Shown: positions 34,085 through 42,241 of the stretch, piece by piece | How the letters are laid out: every line of letters begins with the position of its first letter | How positions within the stretch are numbered: position 1 is the stretch's first letter | Assembly (NCBI RefSeq): GCF_040207125.1 | Contig: NZ_CP157940.1 | Coordinates: forward strand, 1,984,001-2,048,000 | DNA length: 64,000 nucleotides | Direction of reading: 5' to 3' | DNA from: Lacrimispora sp. BS-2 | GTDB taxonomy: Bacteria > Bacillota > Clostridia > Lachnospirales > Lachnospiraceae | The notes under the pieces: model-generated | What the model was told of the DNA's origin: nothing | What the model saw: only the letters and a program-made list of their open reading frames with translations | Database searches by the model: none | Program-made: the position numbers and the translations under genes

Positions 34085-34130
34085 GAAAAAAGACACCACA
34101 AAAAAATTAGTCTTCTGTAGTGTCTTTTAT
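34085..34130 (-). terminator. Terminator of the TPR gene
   Basis: On the minus strand AAAAGACACTACA pairs with TGTGGTGTCTTTT and a T run follows, between the TPR gene and spoIIAA. Confidence 0.8.
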
Positions 34131-34153
34131 TAGCTAAAATTAAGGAAATCATG

Positions 34154-35470
34154 TCAAAAACCACGTTCTGATTTTGCCTTAGCAGATAGCTCTTCATCTT
34201 TGCTGTTATTTATGATGTCAGAGAACAGCCCGTTGGCCTGCTCTTTCTGGTCCATTCCCTTATAAATGACTGCTGTCTTGTATTTTGCCTGCCAGCTGTC
34301 CGGCTTTAAATCAAGGCATTTTAAGTAGTAAGCAAGTGCAGTCTGGGCATCCCCTGCCTCCATGGCCTTGTCCCCAAGCCCTTCCAGAATCGGACAGCCA
34401 TTCTCCACCATATCTTTTCTTATCTCACCTACGATTGCCTGGACATCGGAGGAAGTGATAAGATCCGGATTCAGCCCGGCATAAATTTTCACCGAGGACG
34501 GAAAGTCATCTTTTTTGTAGGCCTGAAGGATTCCAATCACGGCCTGATACTGGGCCAGAACACTGTCTGAATCACTGGTAATGGAGGCTAGAGAGGCCTC
34601 TGCAGTCTTTTTTTCTGTTTCCAGGGATTCCAGCTGTGCCGTCAGGCTGTCAGATTTTTGATTGGCCTGGCTTAACTGTTCGCTGTATTTTATTATTTCC
34701 CGATTATGTAGTTCATTAATTGATTTTGTCTTGGCAGGCATTACCAGAAAAAAGATTACCGCCGCTCCCAGCAAAAGCCCGGCAAGAATGTTCCCCACCG
34801 CCTGATCCTTGGTATTTTCCCGATAGCTTGGGGGTATGATCACATCATCATCTTCCATCTGCCTATGGGAAAGCACATTTTTCAGTTTCCGTTTTTCCGG
34901 CTCCCGCTCACTTTTTCCATTTCCGGCCGTATCTTTGACCAGGGACTTGTAATAGAGTGCTTTTGGATGGTTGCGGTCGATCTGTAACACCTTATAAACG
35001 GCTTTACCAGCCTTCTGATAATCTTCTCTGGCTATGCAAAGGAGCGCCAGCAAAAGCTGAGCCTTCACATAGTTGGGCTTGCTTTCCACCACTTTAATAA
35101 GCTGCAGGATCGCCAGATCCTCACTGCCGCTCTGAGCGTAGATCAGGGCCTGGTTGAATCTTCTCACTGCCCGCCGCTCCGTCTCCATGGTGCCTGATTT
35201 TCTCTGTATCTCACCGAGGTATTCATCTGCGCGGTTTCCTTCTGGTTGTAAGTTCATGCTGATTACCCATTGCACAAGAGCTTCGCCCACTTCTCCGACC
35301 TCATAATAAATCAGCCCCAAAAGGTTCCTTGCATCTGTCATATACTTGTTAAAATGGAGGCTTTTTTTCAGACATTCGGAAGCTCCTGATAAGTCCCTGA
35401 GCTTTGCCCGTTCCAGCCCCATGTTGTAATAGCTGTTTGCGATTACCCGGGTTTTTCTTTCATAATCCAT
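34154..35470 (-). CDS. Membrane-anchored tetratricopeptide-repeat protein
   Basis: A 438 aa protein. Residues about 10-190 hold four or five TPR units (ASECLKKSLHFNKYMTDARNLLGLIYYEVGEVGEALVQW, AILQLIKVVESKPNYVKAQLLLALL). One membrane helix lies near 228-248 (VGNILAGLLLGAAVIFFLVMPA), a coiled coil near 255-320 (KYSEQLSQANQKSDSLTAQLESLETEKKTAEASL) and two more TPR units at the C-terminus. The topology is cytoplasmic TPR, external coiled coil and TPR. A scaffold role is inferred; the partners are unknown. It lies after a 46 aa ORF and folC on the same strand. Confidence 0.85.
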   Translation of the reverse strand: MDYERKTRVIANSYYNMGLERAKLRDLSGASECLKKSLHFNKYMTDARNLLGLIYYEVGEVGEALVQWVISMNLQPEGNRADEYLGEIQRKSGTMETERRAVRRFNQALIYAQSGSEDLAILQLIKVVESKPNYVKAQLLLALLCIAREDYQKAGKAVYKVLQIDRNHPKALYYKSLVKDTAGNGKSEREPEKRKLKNVLSHRQMEDDDVIIPPSYRENTKDQAVGNILAGLLLGAAVIFFLVMPAKTKSINELHNREIIKYSEQLSQANQKSDSLTAQLESLETEKKTAEASLASITSDSDSVLAQYQAVIGILQAYKKDDFPSSVKIYAGLNPDLITSSDVQAIVGEIRKDMVENGCPILEGLGDKAMEAGDAQTALAYYLKCLDLKPDSWQAKYKTAVIYKGMDQKEQANGLFSDIINNSKDEELSAKAKSERGF

Positions 35471-35481
35471 ATTTTAACCGC

Positions 35482-35622
35482 CTATTCCTTGTTGATTTCT
35501 TTTATAAGATCCATCATCAGGTCATTCATATCCGTCAAATCACTTCTTACAATGGCATCTTCAATGGCATCAACCTCCAGGCTTGGCCTGTAACTGTCAA
35601 TCTCAGCTTCAAAATCAATCAT
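35482..35622 (-). CDS. 46 aa acidic small protein, unknown function
   Basis: ATG 35622 follows GGAGGAACGGAT. It overlaps the folC 3' end by 8 bp (ATGATTGA) and ends 11 bp before the TPR gene. The product is very acidic (MIDFEAEIDSYRPSLE, DAIEDAIVRSDLTDMND, DLIKEINKE), probably one or two helices. The tight spacing on both sides supports a real gene. No family is recognised. Confidence 0.7.
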   Translation of the reverse strand: MIDFEAEIDSYRPSLEVDAIEDAIVRSDLTDMNDLMMDLIKEINKE

Positions 35623-36940
35623 ATCCGTTCCTCCTTAATACCGCCTTTATCTCCCCCATCAGGTAAAGAGAACCCACACAAAACAGCAGATGCCCTTCTT
35701 CCTTTTTATGAAGCATGTATAAAACAGCCTCTTCCACTGTCTGAAATCCTTCCACACCGCAGCCGCAGGCATTTTGAAACTCTTTTAGCAGAACCTCAGT
35801 TTCAAGCCCTCTTTCCGAATGAATATGAGCCACCGCCACTTGATCAAGTGGCAGTACACCTGCAATTTCCTTTATCATTTTATGGTGATCCTTATCAGAT
35901 ACTGACGAAAACAAAAGCTTGGCCCGTTTCTTCCTTGCTTTGCACAAACCGGCTGCTGCCCGGACAAAAGCCTGGATGCCGTCCGGATTATGGGCTCCGT
36001 CCAGATATACGCCAGGAAGCACCTCTTCCATTCTTCCCGGCCAGTACATGCTGGCAATTCCTTCTTTTACCTGCTCTTCAGATATCTCTAAGTCCATGAC
36101 TTCCTTAAGCCCTGCTGCCTCAAGAGCCTTAAACGAAAGAAAGGCATTCATCACCTGATACTCCGCAACGGTGGGAACGGTAACTTCAACGAAACCTCCT
36201 CCTGCTTTAAAAAATCTGGCCTTACAGCCCTTTTCTTCACATCCGGTTATCTCATATCCCAGCCTGTCCACTTGACAGAAAGGGGAGTCAAGCTCCTTTG
36301 CCCTGCAGCGGATAACCCGGGAAGCCTGTCCGTCGTTTCCGTCAAAGACTACGGGCACCCCTTTTTTTATAATTCCAGCCTTTTCCCATGCGATTTTTTC
36401 AATGGTATCTCCCAGATATTCCGTATGATCCAGGCTGATGGAGGTAATCACCGACACCAGAGGGGACTTAATGACATTAGTCGTGTCCAACCTTCCTCCA
36501 AGACCTGTCTCCAGAATTACAATATCCACTTCTGCCTTACGGAACATGTCCATTGCCATATAAAACAGAAACTCAAAATAAGACGGATGGCAATATCCTT
36601 TCTCCATCATATTCTCAGAAAGCATTCGGACGGTCTGATAGCTTTCTTCAAAAATCTTTGACCGTATCATCTCTCCATTTATACAGAAACGTTCTCTGGT
36701 TTCACTCAGATGAGGGGAGGTAAAAGTTCCCACCCTGCAGCCTGCTTTCCTTAAAACAGACTGTAAAAATGCGCATACCGACCCTTTTCCGTTGGTACCT
36801 GCCACATGAAAAATTTTCATCCCTTCATCCGGTTCCCCCATCTTACAAAGGAATTCCCGGATATCTTCCAGAGAGTTTTTCTTTCTGGTCCACATAGGAA
36901 TCCGGCCCAGATATTCTTCTGCCGTTTCGTTAATCTTCAT
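35615..36940 (-). CDS. folC: Folylpolyglutamate / dihydrofolate synthase
   Basis: A 441 aa Mur-ligase-fold FolC. FHVAGTNGKGSVCAFLQSVL is the P-loop; FTSPHLSETRERFCING, ETGLGGRLDTTNVI and SLDHTEYLGDTIEKIAWEKAGIIK follow in the family order; the C-terminal domain has LDGAHNPDGIQ. It adds glutamates to folates (and may form dihydrofolate). ATG 36940 is preferred over the frame's 36994 opening because the conserved domain starts directly; no strong ribosome site is seen for either. Confidence 0.95.
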   Translation of the reverse strand: MKINETAEEYLGRIPMWTRKKNSLEDIREFLCKMGEPDEGMKIFHVAGTNGKGSVCAFLQSVLRKAGCRVGTFTSPHLSETRERFCINGEMIRSKIFEESYQTVRMLSENMMEKGYCHPSYFEFLFYMAMDMFRKAEVDIVILETGLGGRLDTTNVIKSPLVSVITSISLDHTEYLGDTIEKIAWEKAGIIKKGVPVVFDGNDGQASRVIRCRAKELDSPFCQVDRLGYEITGCEEKGCKARFFKAGGGFVEVTVPTVAEYQVMNAFLSFKALEAAGLKEVMDLEISEEQVKEGIASMYWPGRMEEVLPGVYLDGAHNPDGIQAFVRAAAGLCKARKKRAKLLFSSVSDKDHHKMIKEIAGVLPLDQVAVAHIHSERGLETEVLLKEFQNACGCGVEGFQTVEEAVLYMLHKKEEGHLLFCVGSLYLMGEIKAVLRRNGYD

Positions 36941-37314
36941 CGTTAGAGTACCAGCTTTCCTATGTAATTTCAAGCCTGATTTCCCATGAGCCAAAAAAAA
37001 TCGGACTTTCTAATTTATTATAATATAAGTCCGTCAATATGCAACCCATTTCTTTCGCAAAAAGCCCTTTATTTCTACAACTGCCCTTGAAATACGCCTT
37101 GTTTTTACAGAAACACAAAAAGAGAGCAAAGCCCTCTGAAACACTGTCAAGCATCTCAAAGTGCTGTACTCCCTGCTTTCGTTTCCTTAAATCAAACTCT
37201 CTGAAACTGATCTGACGATTATTCACGCGGAGACAACGAGCCAGGCGGATATGCTTGCATATCCATTTGGCGACTGCCCACGGGGTAAAATACCTGCAGC
37301 TTGTTGTAGGTGTT
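36941..37314 (-). other. 374 bp gap with an open frame of unclear status
   Basis: Between ridA and folC the minus strand keeps one frame open for about 117 codons to a TAA-type stop near 36960 (segments such as FREFDLRKRKQGVQHFEMLDSVSEG and FAKEMGCILTDLYYNKLESPIFFGSWEIRLEIT). No ribosome site or good start is visible. It contains a perfect palindrome GGATATGC/GCATATCC near 37247-37264. It may be an intergenic repeat or a decayed gene; I recognise no family. Confidence 0.35.
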
Positions 37315-37698
37315 TTACTTACCGCAATATGCGATGGCCTCGATTTCAACCAGAGCGTTCTTTGGAAGAGCTGCCACTTCAAATGCGGCTCTTGCCGGGC
37401 ATTCTCCTACAAAGAAGGATGCATAAACTTCGTTCATTGCTCCAAACTCACTGATATTCTTTAATAAAACGGTTGTCTTAACCACGTTAGCCATGGATAA
37501 GCCTTCGCTTTCCAGAATGGCTTTGATGTTTGTCAACGACTGCTTTGTCTGGGATACGATATCCTCACCTGCAAATTCACCAGTAGCAGGGTCAATGGGA
37601 AGCTGTCCTGATATAAATACGTAATCGCCTCCACGAACGCCCTGAGAATATGGGCCGATTGCTGCAGGCGCTTTTTCTGTTGCTAATACTTTTTTCAT
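37315..37698 (-). CDS. ridA: RidA family reactive intermediate deaminase
   Basis: A 127 aa YjgF/YER057c/UK114 protein. [29 protein letters not shown], the middle [18 protein letters not shown] and the C-terminal [24 protein letters not shown] (with the catalytic Arg) match RidA. It hydrolyses enamine/imine intermediates from PLP enzymes. ATG 37698 follows AAAGGAG by ten bases. Alone between folC and a divergent DUF1836 gene. Confidence 0.96.
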   Translation of the reverse strand: MKKVLATEKAPAAIGPYSQGVRGGDYVFISGQLPIDPATGEFAGEDIVSQTKQSLTNIKAILESEGLSMANVVKTTVLLKNISEFGAMNEVYASFFVGECPARAAFEVAALPKNALVEIEAIAYCGK

Positions 37699-37819
37699 AA
37701 TGATGTGTCTCCTTTCGCTCATTTCTCTGATAATTCTAGATTAGCACACATTCCGCAAAAGTCAAGAATCTTTTTTAGGTGTTCTTAAAAAAATTCAGTC
37801 CATTATACCTTTTTACCCC

Positions 37820-37848
37820 TTGTCATCTGGTATTGAATACTATATAAT
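37820..37848 (+). promoter_or_regulatory. Promoter before the DUF1836 gene
   Basis: TTGTCA (37820-37825), a 17 bp spacer and a perfect TATAAT (37843-37848), upstream of leader repeat copy D. Confidence 0.65.
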
Positions 37849-37896
37849 ATGATATAATAAAGGGGATCAACCCTTATGTACAGCAGCCGCCATGCA

Positions 37897-37958
37897 GAAG
37901 GCCGGCGCCCCGCGGGCATACTTTTACGTCCAAAAGGCATGGGCAGGAAAGAGGAAAA
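37897..37958 (+). repeat. Structured leader repeat, copy D (before the DUF1836 gene)
   Basis: GGCGCCCCGCGGGCAT hairpin, ACTTTTACGTCC, AAAAGGCAT loop, GGGC, then AGGAAAGAGGAAAAC to the ATG at 37962. The second stem keeps a G-U pair (GTCC/GGGC), which fits pairing under selection. Confidence 0.8.
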
Positions 37959-37961
37959 CAT

Positions 37962-38582
37962 ATGAAGACCAACGACGAAAGAATGCAGGACATCCTGAAG
38001 CATCTGGAATCCTTAGACCATATCACGCCGGAAACCATTCCAAATATTGATCTGTACATGGATCAGGTCACTACCTTCATGGATGAACACTTAAAGGACA
38101 CCAAACGCTATCCTGAGGACAAGGTCCTGACAAAGACCATGATCAATAATTATGCCAAGAACAATCTTCTTCCGGCTCCTAATAAAAAGAAATACTCCAG
38201 AGAACACATTCTGCTGCTGATATTTATATATTATTTTAAAAATCTGCTCTCTTTTCATGATATTGAGCAGCTTTTCCGCCCCATTACGGAAAAGCATTTT
38301 AATTCTTCGGATGGGATTCCTTTGGAGGACATCTACCGGGAAGTTTTCTCCCAGGTAGAAGGCGGAATCGACCGTATCAAGGAGGATATCCTGCAAAAAT
38401 ACGAGCACGCCAGCAAGACCTTTGAGGATAAGGGGCTGCCAAAAGATGATCTGGAATATCTCCGTCTCTTTTCCTGGATCTGTGAGCTTTCCTTTGATGT
38501 ATATTTAAAGAAGCAGATCATTGAGCAGATTATTGATGATTTAAGAGAAACCGAACCAATAAACATAAAAAAGAAAAAATGA
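37962..38582 (+). CDS. DUF1836 domain protein
   Basis: A 206 aa protein. The DUF1836 core runs over about residues 20-120: ITPETIPNIDLYMDQVTTFMDEHL, LTKTMINNYAKNNLLPAP, KKYSREHILLLIFIYYFKNLLSFHDIEQLF. The layout resembles a MerR-like helix-turn-helix with winged region, so a DNA-binding role is possible but unproven. The tail is lysine-rich. ATG 37962 follows GAGGAAAAC from the leader repeat. It is monocistronic with a terminator. Confidence 0.85.
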   Translation: MKTNDERMQDILKHLESLDHITPETIPNIDLYMDQVTTFMDEHLKDTKRYPEDKVLTKTMINNYAKNNLLPAPNKKKYSREHILLLIFIYYFKNLLSFHDIEQLFRPITEKHFNSSDGIPLEDIYREVFSQVEGGIDRIKEDILQKYEHASKTFEDKGLPKDDLEYLRLFSWICELSFDVYLKKQIIEQIIDDLRETEPINIKKKK

Positions 38583-38587
38583 TACAT

Positions 38588-38633
38588 GAAAAACAGGGAC
38601 AAGTACCGGCTCCCGGCTTGTCCCCTGTTTTAA
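38588..38633. terminator. Bidirectional terminator
   Basis: AAAACAGGGACAAGTACCGG pairs with CCGGCTTGTCCCCTGTTTT between converging DUF1836 and TrpR-like genes. Confidence 0.88.
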
Positions 38634-38936
38634 TCAGTCTTCTCTTTTTTCTTCCTCTAAACGCTTGAACACCATATCATATCCATCGTTTCCATAATTT
38701 AAGGAGCGGTTCACACGGCTGATGGTCGCAGTGGACGCCCCCGTTTTTTCTGCAATCTCCAGATAAGTACGGCCCTCTCGCAGCATCTTTGCCACCTCAT
38801 ACCTTTGGGATAAGCTTAACAGTTCATTGACTGTGCATACATCCTCAAAAAAAGTATAGCACTCCTCTGAAGATTTTAAGGTCAAAATGGCTTCAAACAG
38901 ATGGTCTACCGCATCTGTTTTAATCTTTTTATTCAT
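38634..38936 (-). CDS. TrpR/YerC/YecD family transcriptional regulator
   Basis: A 100 aa Trp repressor-like protein. SEECYTFFEDVCTVNELLSLSQRYEVAKMLREGRTYLEIAEKTGASTATISRVNRSLNYGNDGY is the YerC pattern, with a helix-turn-helix at TYLEIAEKTGASTATISRVNR. The family is not shown to bind tryptophan. ATG 38936 is chosen because the domain starts there; an A/G-rich site (AAGGGGA) lies a little far upstream. Confidence 0.9.
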   Translation of the reverse strand: MNKKIKTDAVDHLFEAILTLKSSEECYTFFEDVCTVNELLSLSQRYEVAKMLREGRTYLEIAEKTGASTATISRVNRSLNYGNDGYDMVFKRLEEEKRED

Positions 38937-39021
38937 AGTATCGATCAATCCCCTTTTTCTTGTTTTTACCCTTAGGTGCATTTTAACATACTAAAGTTGT
39001 AAAGTCCACCCTTCGGAGACA

Positions 39022-39831
39022 TCATGAAAGCATAAATTTTTCTATAACATGAGCCACTCCGTCATCGTTATTGGAAAGGGTCACATAATCAGCGGCCAGC
39101 CTCACTGGGAGAACTGCATTTTCCATAGCAACGCCAAGGCCTGCATACTGGATCATGGACAAATCGTTGTAGCCGTCTCCGCAGGCAATCATCTCCTCCC
39201 TGCTCATGCCAAGCTTCATAAGCAGACGCTCCAGACTTGCCGCCTTGTCAACTCCTTTAGGAAGTATCTCCAGAAAATAGGGTTCTGAACGGTAAACGCT
39301 GTAATCACGCCCCAAGGCCGCCTTTACCTTTGGTTCCACCATGGCAAGGTAGTCACCTTCATCAAGCATCAGGAATTTTACAACCGGAAACTGTACATAA
39401 GCCTCCATATCCTGGATTTCTTTTACTTCCAGTTTGTTGATGGTTGATTCCTTTTCCACATATTCATCCCCGGCATTGGGAGTGATGATCAGATCATCCT
39501 CGTAGGTAAGGATGTTCACTCCATGTTCCTTTGCCATGCGGATGATTCTGGAATTTGAGGACACAGGCAATTCTCTTGCAAAAACCGTTTCACTGGTTCT
39601 GCAGTCAATGATGCGCCCTCCGTTAAAGGACAGGATGTATCCTCCTGACTCATGAAGCTCCAATTCTCTGGCAAGGGGCATCACCCCGTAAGTCGGCCGT
39701 CCGGAAGCCAGTACAATGATTCCGCCCTGTCGTTTTAATTCAAAAAGTGCCTCTTTGGTCCTGGGTGTGATCTTCTTATTCCTGTCGGTCAGCGTCCCAT
39801 CCAAATCCAGCACAATCATCCGATAGTCCAT
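39022..39831 (-). CDS. Cof-type HAD family hydrolase
   Basis: A 269 aa HAD phosphatase, subclass IIB. Motif I is VLDLDGTLTDRNKKI (near residue 8), motif II VLASGRPTYG, motif III the lysine around PKGVDKAASLE and motif IV GDGYNDLSMIQYAGLGVAMENA. It probably dephosphorylates sugar phosphates or similar small molecules. ATG 39831 follows CAGGAGAAATTC. Confidence 0.94.
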   Translation of the reverse strand: MDYRMIVLDLDGTLTDRNKKITPRTKEALFELKRQGGIIVLASGRPTYGVMPLARELELHESGGYILSFNGGRIIDCRTSETVFARELPVSSNSRIIRMAKEHGVNILTYEDDLIITPNAGDEYVEKESTINKLEVKEIQDMEAYVQFPVVKFLMLDEGDYLAMVEPKVKAALGRDYSVYRSEPYFLEILPKGVDKAASLERLLMKLGMSREEMIACGDGYNDLSMIQYAGLGVAMENAVLPVRLAADYVTLSNNDDGVAHVIEKFMLS

Positions 39832-39986
39832 TGAATTTCTCCTGTTTTGTAAATTTTACTATAGCAGTATAACACAGTTTCTCTTCTTATTCCATCCTAA
39901 AATACAGAAATATATAAATGGACGGAACTGCAGCCTGACCCCTCTCATACAATGCCACTAGGAGAGAATAGGAAAGGGAGAATCAT

Positions 39987-40118
39987 ATGAAAAAGACAAT
40001 CGCCTTATTCCTGGTTGCATTCATGCTGGCTGTCTCCCTGACAAGCTGCAGAACCACGGCCAGGAAGCATATAAGACCTCTTTTTTATCATGTATCTGTC
40101 AGAGCTACAGTATTATGA
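39987..40118 (+). pseudogene. Truncated lipoprotein (signal peptide and lipobox only)
   Basis: A 43-codon frame with a good GGAAAGGGAG site encodes a lipoprotein signal peptide (KKTIALFLVAFMLAVSLTSC) and about 20 unrelated residues before a stop. It lies 150 bp upstream of an intact substrate-binding lipoprotein. It reads as the stub of a decayed lipoprotein gene, though a real short lipoprotein cannot be excluded. Confidence 0.45.
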
Positions 40119-40268
40119 CTCAAGCGTCTATTATCGTGTCGGATTCGCCAAATGCTGCTTTGCGCCCGGCTCATTGCTTTCATGGTATTATAAAATTTTG
40201 TAAGACAAAGTACCTTCCCATATTCTCATAATAAAATGTAGTATTAAGATTTCTCAAAGGAGGATTTT

Positions 40269-41276
40269 ATGAGAAAAGCCTATCACTTACTTCTGGCGGC
40301 CATACTCACCGGAGCATCTATACTTAGCCTGACTGCCTGCGGCCCAAAAGCAAAGGCATCTGAATTAACTCCGGTCACACTAAATGAAGTTGCCCATTCC
40401 ATCTTCTACGCTCCCCAGTATTCAGCCATTGAACTGGGATATTTTGAAGATGAAGGCATTAACTTAACCTTGGTCAACGGAGCCGGCGCCGACAAGGTCA
40501 TGACTGCTCTGATATCAGGCGATGCTGATATCGGATTTATGGGTTCTGAGGCCAGCATCTATACTTACGCAAACGGTTCTAAAGACTACGCCGTCAATTT
40601 CGCCCAGCTGACCCAGAGAGCCGGAAACTTTCTTGTAGGAAGAGACTCTCAGCCTGGCTTTAAATGGACAGATCTAAAAGGCAAAAAGGTACTGGGCGGA
40701 AGAGCCGGAGGAATGCCCCAGATGGTATTTGAGTATATCCTGAAAAAAAATGGCATTGACCCTGTCACAGACTTATCCATTGACCAGAGCATAAACTTTG
40801 GCCTGACTGCTGCGGCATTTACCAGCAATGACGCAGACTATACCGTGGAGTTCGAACCATTTGCCACAGGGCTTGAAAAAGAAGGCAACGGCCACGTAGT
40901 GGCTTCTCTTGGCGTTGATTCCGGTTATGTTCCTTACACTGCTTACAGCGCAAAGAAGAGCTATCTGGAGAAAAATCCGGAAACCATTCAGAAATTCACC
41001 AATGCCATTCAAAAAGGTCTGGAATACGTGAATTCCCATTCATCGGAAGAAATCGCAAAAGTGATCCAGCCTCAATTTAAGGAAACCGACGTAGCCACCA
41101 TTGCAGCCATTGTTGAACGCTACAAGGCACAGGATACCTGGAAAAAGGATACCGTGTTTGAAAAAGAGAGTTTTGAGCTTCTGGAAAATATTCTGGAGGA
41201 ATCCGGACAACTAAAGGAACGGGTTCCCTATGAAACCCTTGTGACCACAGTTTATTCCGAAAAGGCCGCAAAATAA
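40269..41276 (+). CDS. ABC transporter substrate-binding lipoprotein (NMT1/SsuA/ThiY-like)
   Basis: 335 aa. A signal peptide ends in LTAC (Cys about 23). The body has the SsuA/NMT1 pattern: VTLNEVAHSIFYAPQYSAIELGYFEDEGINLTLVNGAGADKVMTALISGDADIGFMG, then LKGKKVLGGRAGGMPQMVFEYILKKNGIDP. It probably binds a small sulfonate, nitrate, pyrimidine or similar compound for import; the ligand is not evident. No permease or ATPase gene is next to it, so its transporter lies elsewhere. The start has AAAGGAGG. The last ~65 codons exist again as a broken copy near 48 kb. Confidence 0.9.
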   Translation: MRKAYHLLLAAILTGASILSLTACGPKAKASELTPVTLNEVAHSIFYAPQYSAIELGYFEDEGINLTLVNGAGADKVMTALISGDADIGFMGSEASIYTYANGSKDYAVNFAQLTQRAGNFLVGRDSQPGFKWTDLKGKKVLGGRAGGMPQMVFEYILKKNGIDPVTDLSIDQSINFGLTAAAFTSNDADYTVEFEPFATGLEKEGNGHVVASLGVDSGYVPYTAYSAKKSYLEKNPETIQKFTNAIQKGLEYVNSHSSEEIAKVIQPQFKETDVATIAAIVERYKAQDTWKKDTVFEKESFELLENILEESGQLKERVPYETLVTTVYSEKAAK

Positions 41277-41318
41277 ATCCCATCTTTTTTATTCAACAAT
41301 CAATATATAATATAAATA

Positions 41319-41381
41319 AATTGTACCCTGATAGTAAGACACAGAAAAAGAGGCTGTGTCTAACCGTCAGGGTACAATTTA
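41319..41381 (+). terminator. Nested hairpin terminator
   Basis: AATTGTACCCTGA pairs with TCAGGGTACAATT outside, and GACACAG with CTGTGTC inside, then a short T stretch. It follows the substrate-binding protein gene. Confidence 0.7.
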
Positions 41382-41555
41382 CTTCTTTTCCTCCACAACC
41401 AGGTTCTTTCCTATCATGAAGAGAACCTGATTCTGCTCATCAATGGCACAATACATCAAATAAGGAAGACAATATGCTCGCGCAACATAGGAAGATATGA
41501 TATATTTTTACGTAGAAGCAAAATCAAAATAGGAAGATGGAAAGGACTTGATAGA

Positions 41556-42083
41556 ATGGACTTAATGGAAACAATCCTCACAAGAAAAAGTTATCGTAAA
41601 ACATTCAAACCGGATCATGTACCTGATGCCGATTTAAAAGAGATTCTGGAAGCTGGCGTAGCTGCTCCTTCCGGCTGTAATCAGCAGACAACCTGCTTTA
41701 TTGCAGTAAACGATCAGAAAACGGCGCATAATCTGGCTGCTATTTATGGTGCTTCATGGGCACTTACCGCTCCTGCAGCAATCATTTTGTTGTCAAAAGA
41801 GACGATTTCCTATAAGGGTAATTCCTACCACATACATGATTACTCCGCCGCAACCGAGAATATTCTTTTGGCTATAAATGCAAAGGGATATGCAACTACC
41901 TGGGTCGAGGGACAAATCGAGGGAGAAAAGGCAAAAAAAATGGGGGATCTTCTTGGCGTACCGGAAGATTTAACGGTAGTTATCTATATGCCTTTGGGAA
42001 TTCCAGATGAAGTAAATCCTGGTGTAACAAAAAAACCATTTGAAGATAGAGCATGGTTAAACGGATACGGAAAAGAATTTTAG
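41556..42083 (+). CDS. Nitroreductase family protein
   Basis: A 175 aa FMN-dependent nitroreductase-fold protein. It begins LMETILTRKSYRKTFKPDHVPDADLKEILEAGVAAPSGCNQQTTCFIAV, the usual opening, and has AATENILLAINAKGYATTWVEG in the second half. The ATG 41556 lacks a strong site (a GGAAAGGACTTGATAG stretch lies upstream). Substrate is unknown: quinones, nitro compounds or a halogenated organic are all possible in this family. Confidence 0.88.
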   Translation: MDLMETILTRKSYRKTFKPDHVPDADLKEILEAGVAAPSGCNQQTTCFIAVNDQKTAHNLAAIYGASWALTAPAAIILLSKETISYKGNSYHIHDYSAATENILLAINAKGYATTWVEGQIEGEKAKKMGDLLGVPEDLTVVIYMPLGIPDEVNPGVTKKPFEDRAWLNGYGKEF

Positions 42084-42097
42084 TTTACATAGGATAT

Positions 42098-42150
42098 AAA
42101 AAGAACCAAACCTGACAAAGTAAATCTTGTTAGATTTGGTCCTTTTTCTT
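42098..42150 (+). terminator. Terminator of the nitroreductase gene
   Basis: AAAAAGAACCAAACCTGACAA pairs with TTGTTAGATTTGGTCCTTTTT, with a T run. Confidence 0.78.
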
Positions 42151-42241
42151 ATAGTAATCATTGTCAGGAAACGCTCCTGGCATGGTTCTGGTTATCTACC
42201 TGATAATAGGCAGTATTCCAGATGGGAAGGTCCCTCCATTA

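Noticed and set aside
41379..41516. Short minus-strand frame ending PYLMYCAIDEQNQVLFMIGK
   Set aside because: It faintly resembles a serpin C-terminal end but is about 45 codons without start or ribosome site and overlaps a terminator; too little to call.
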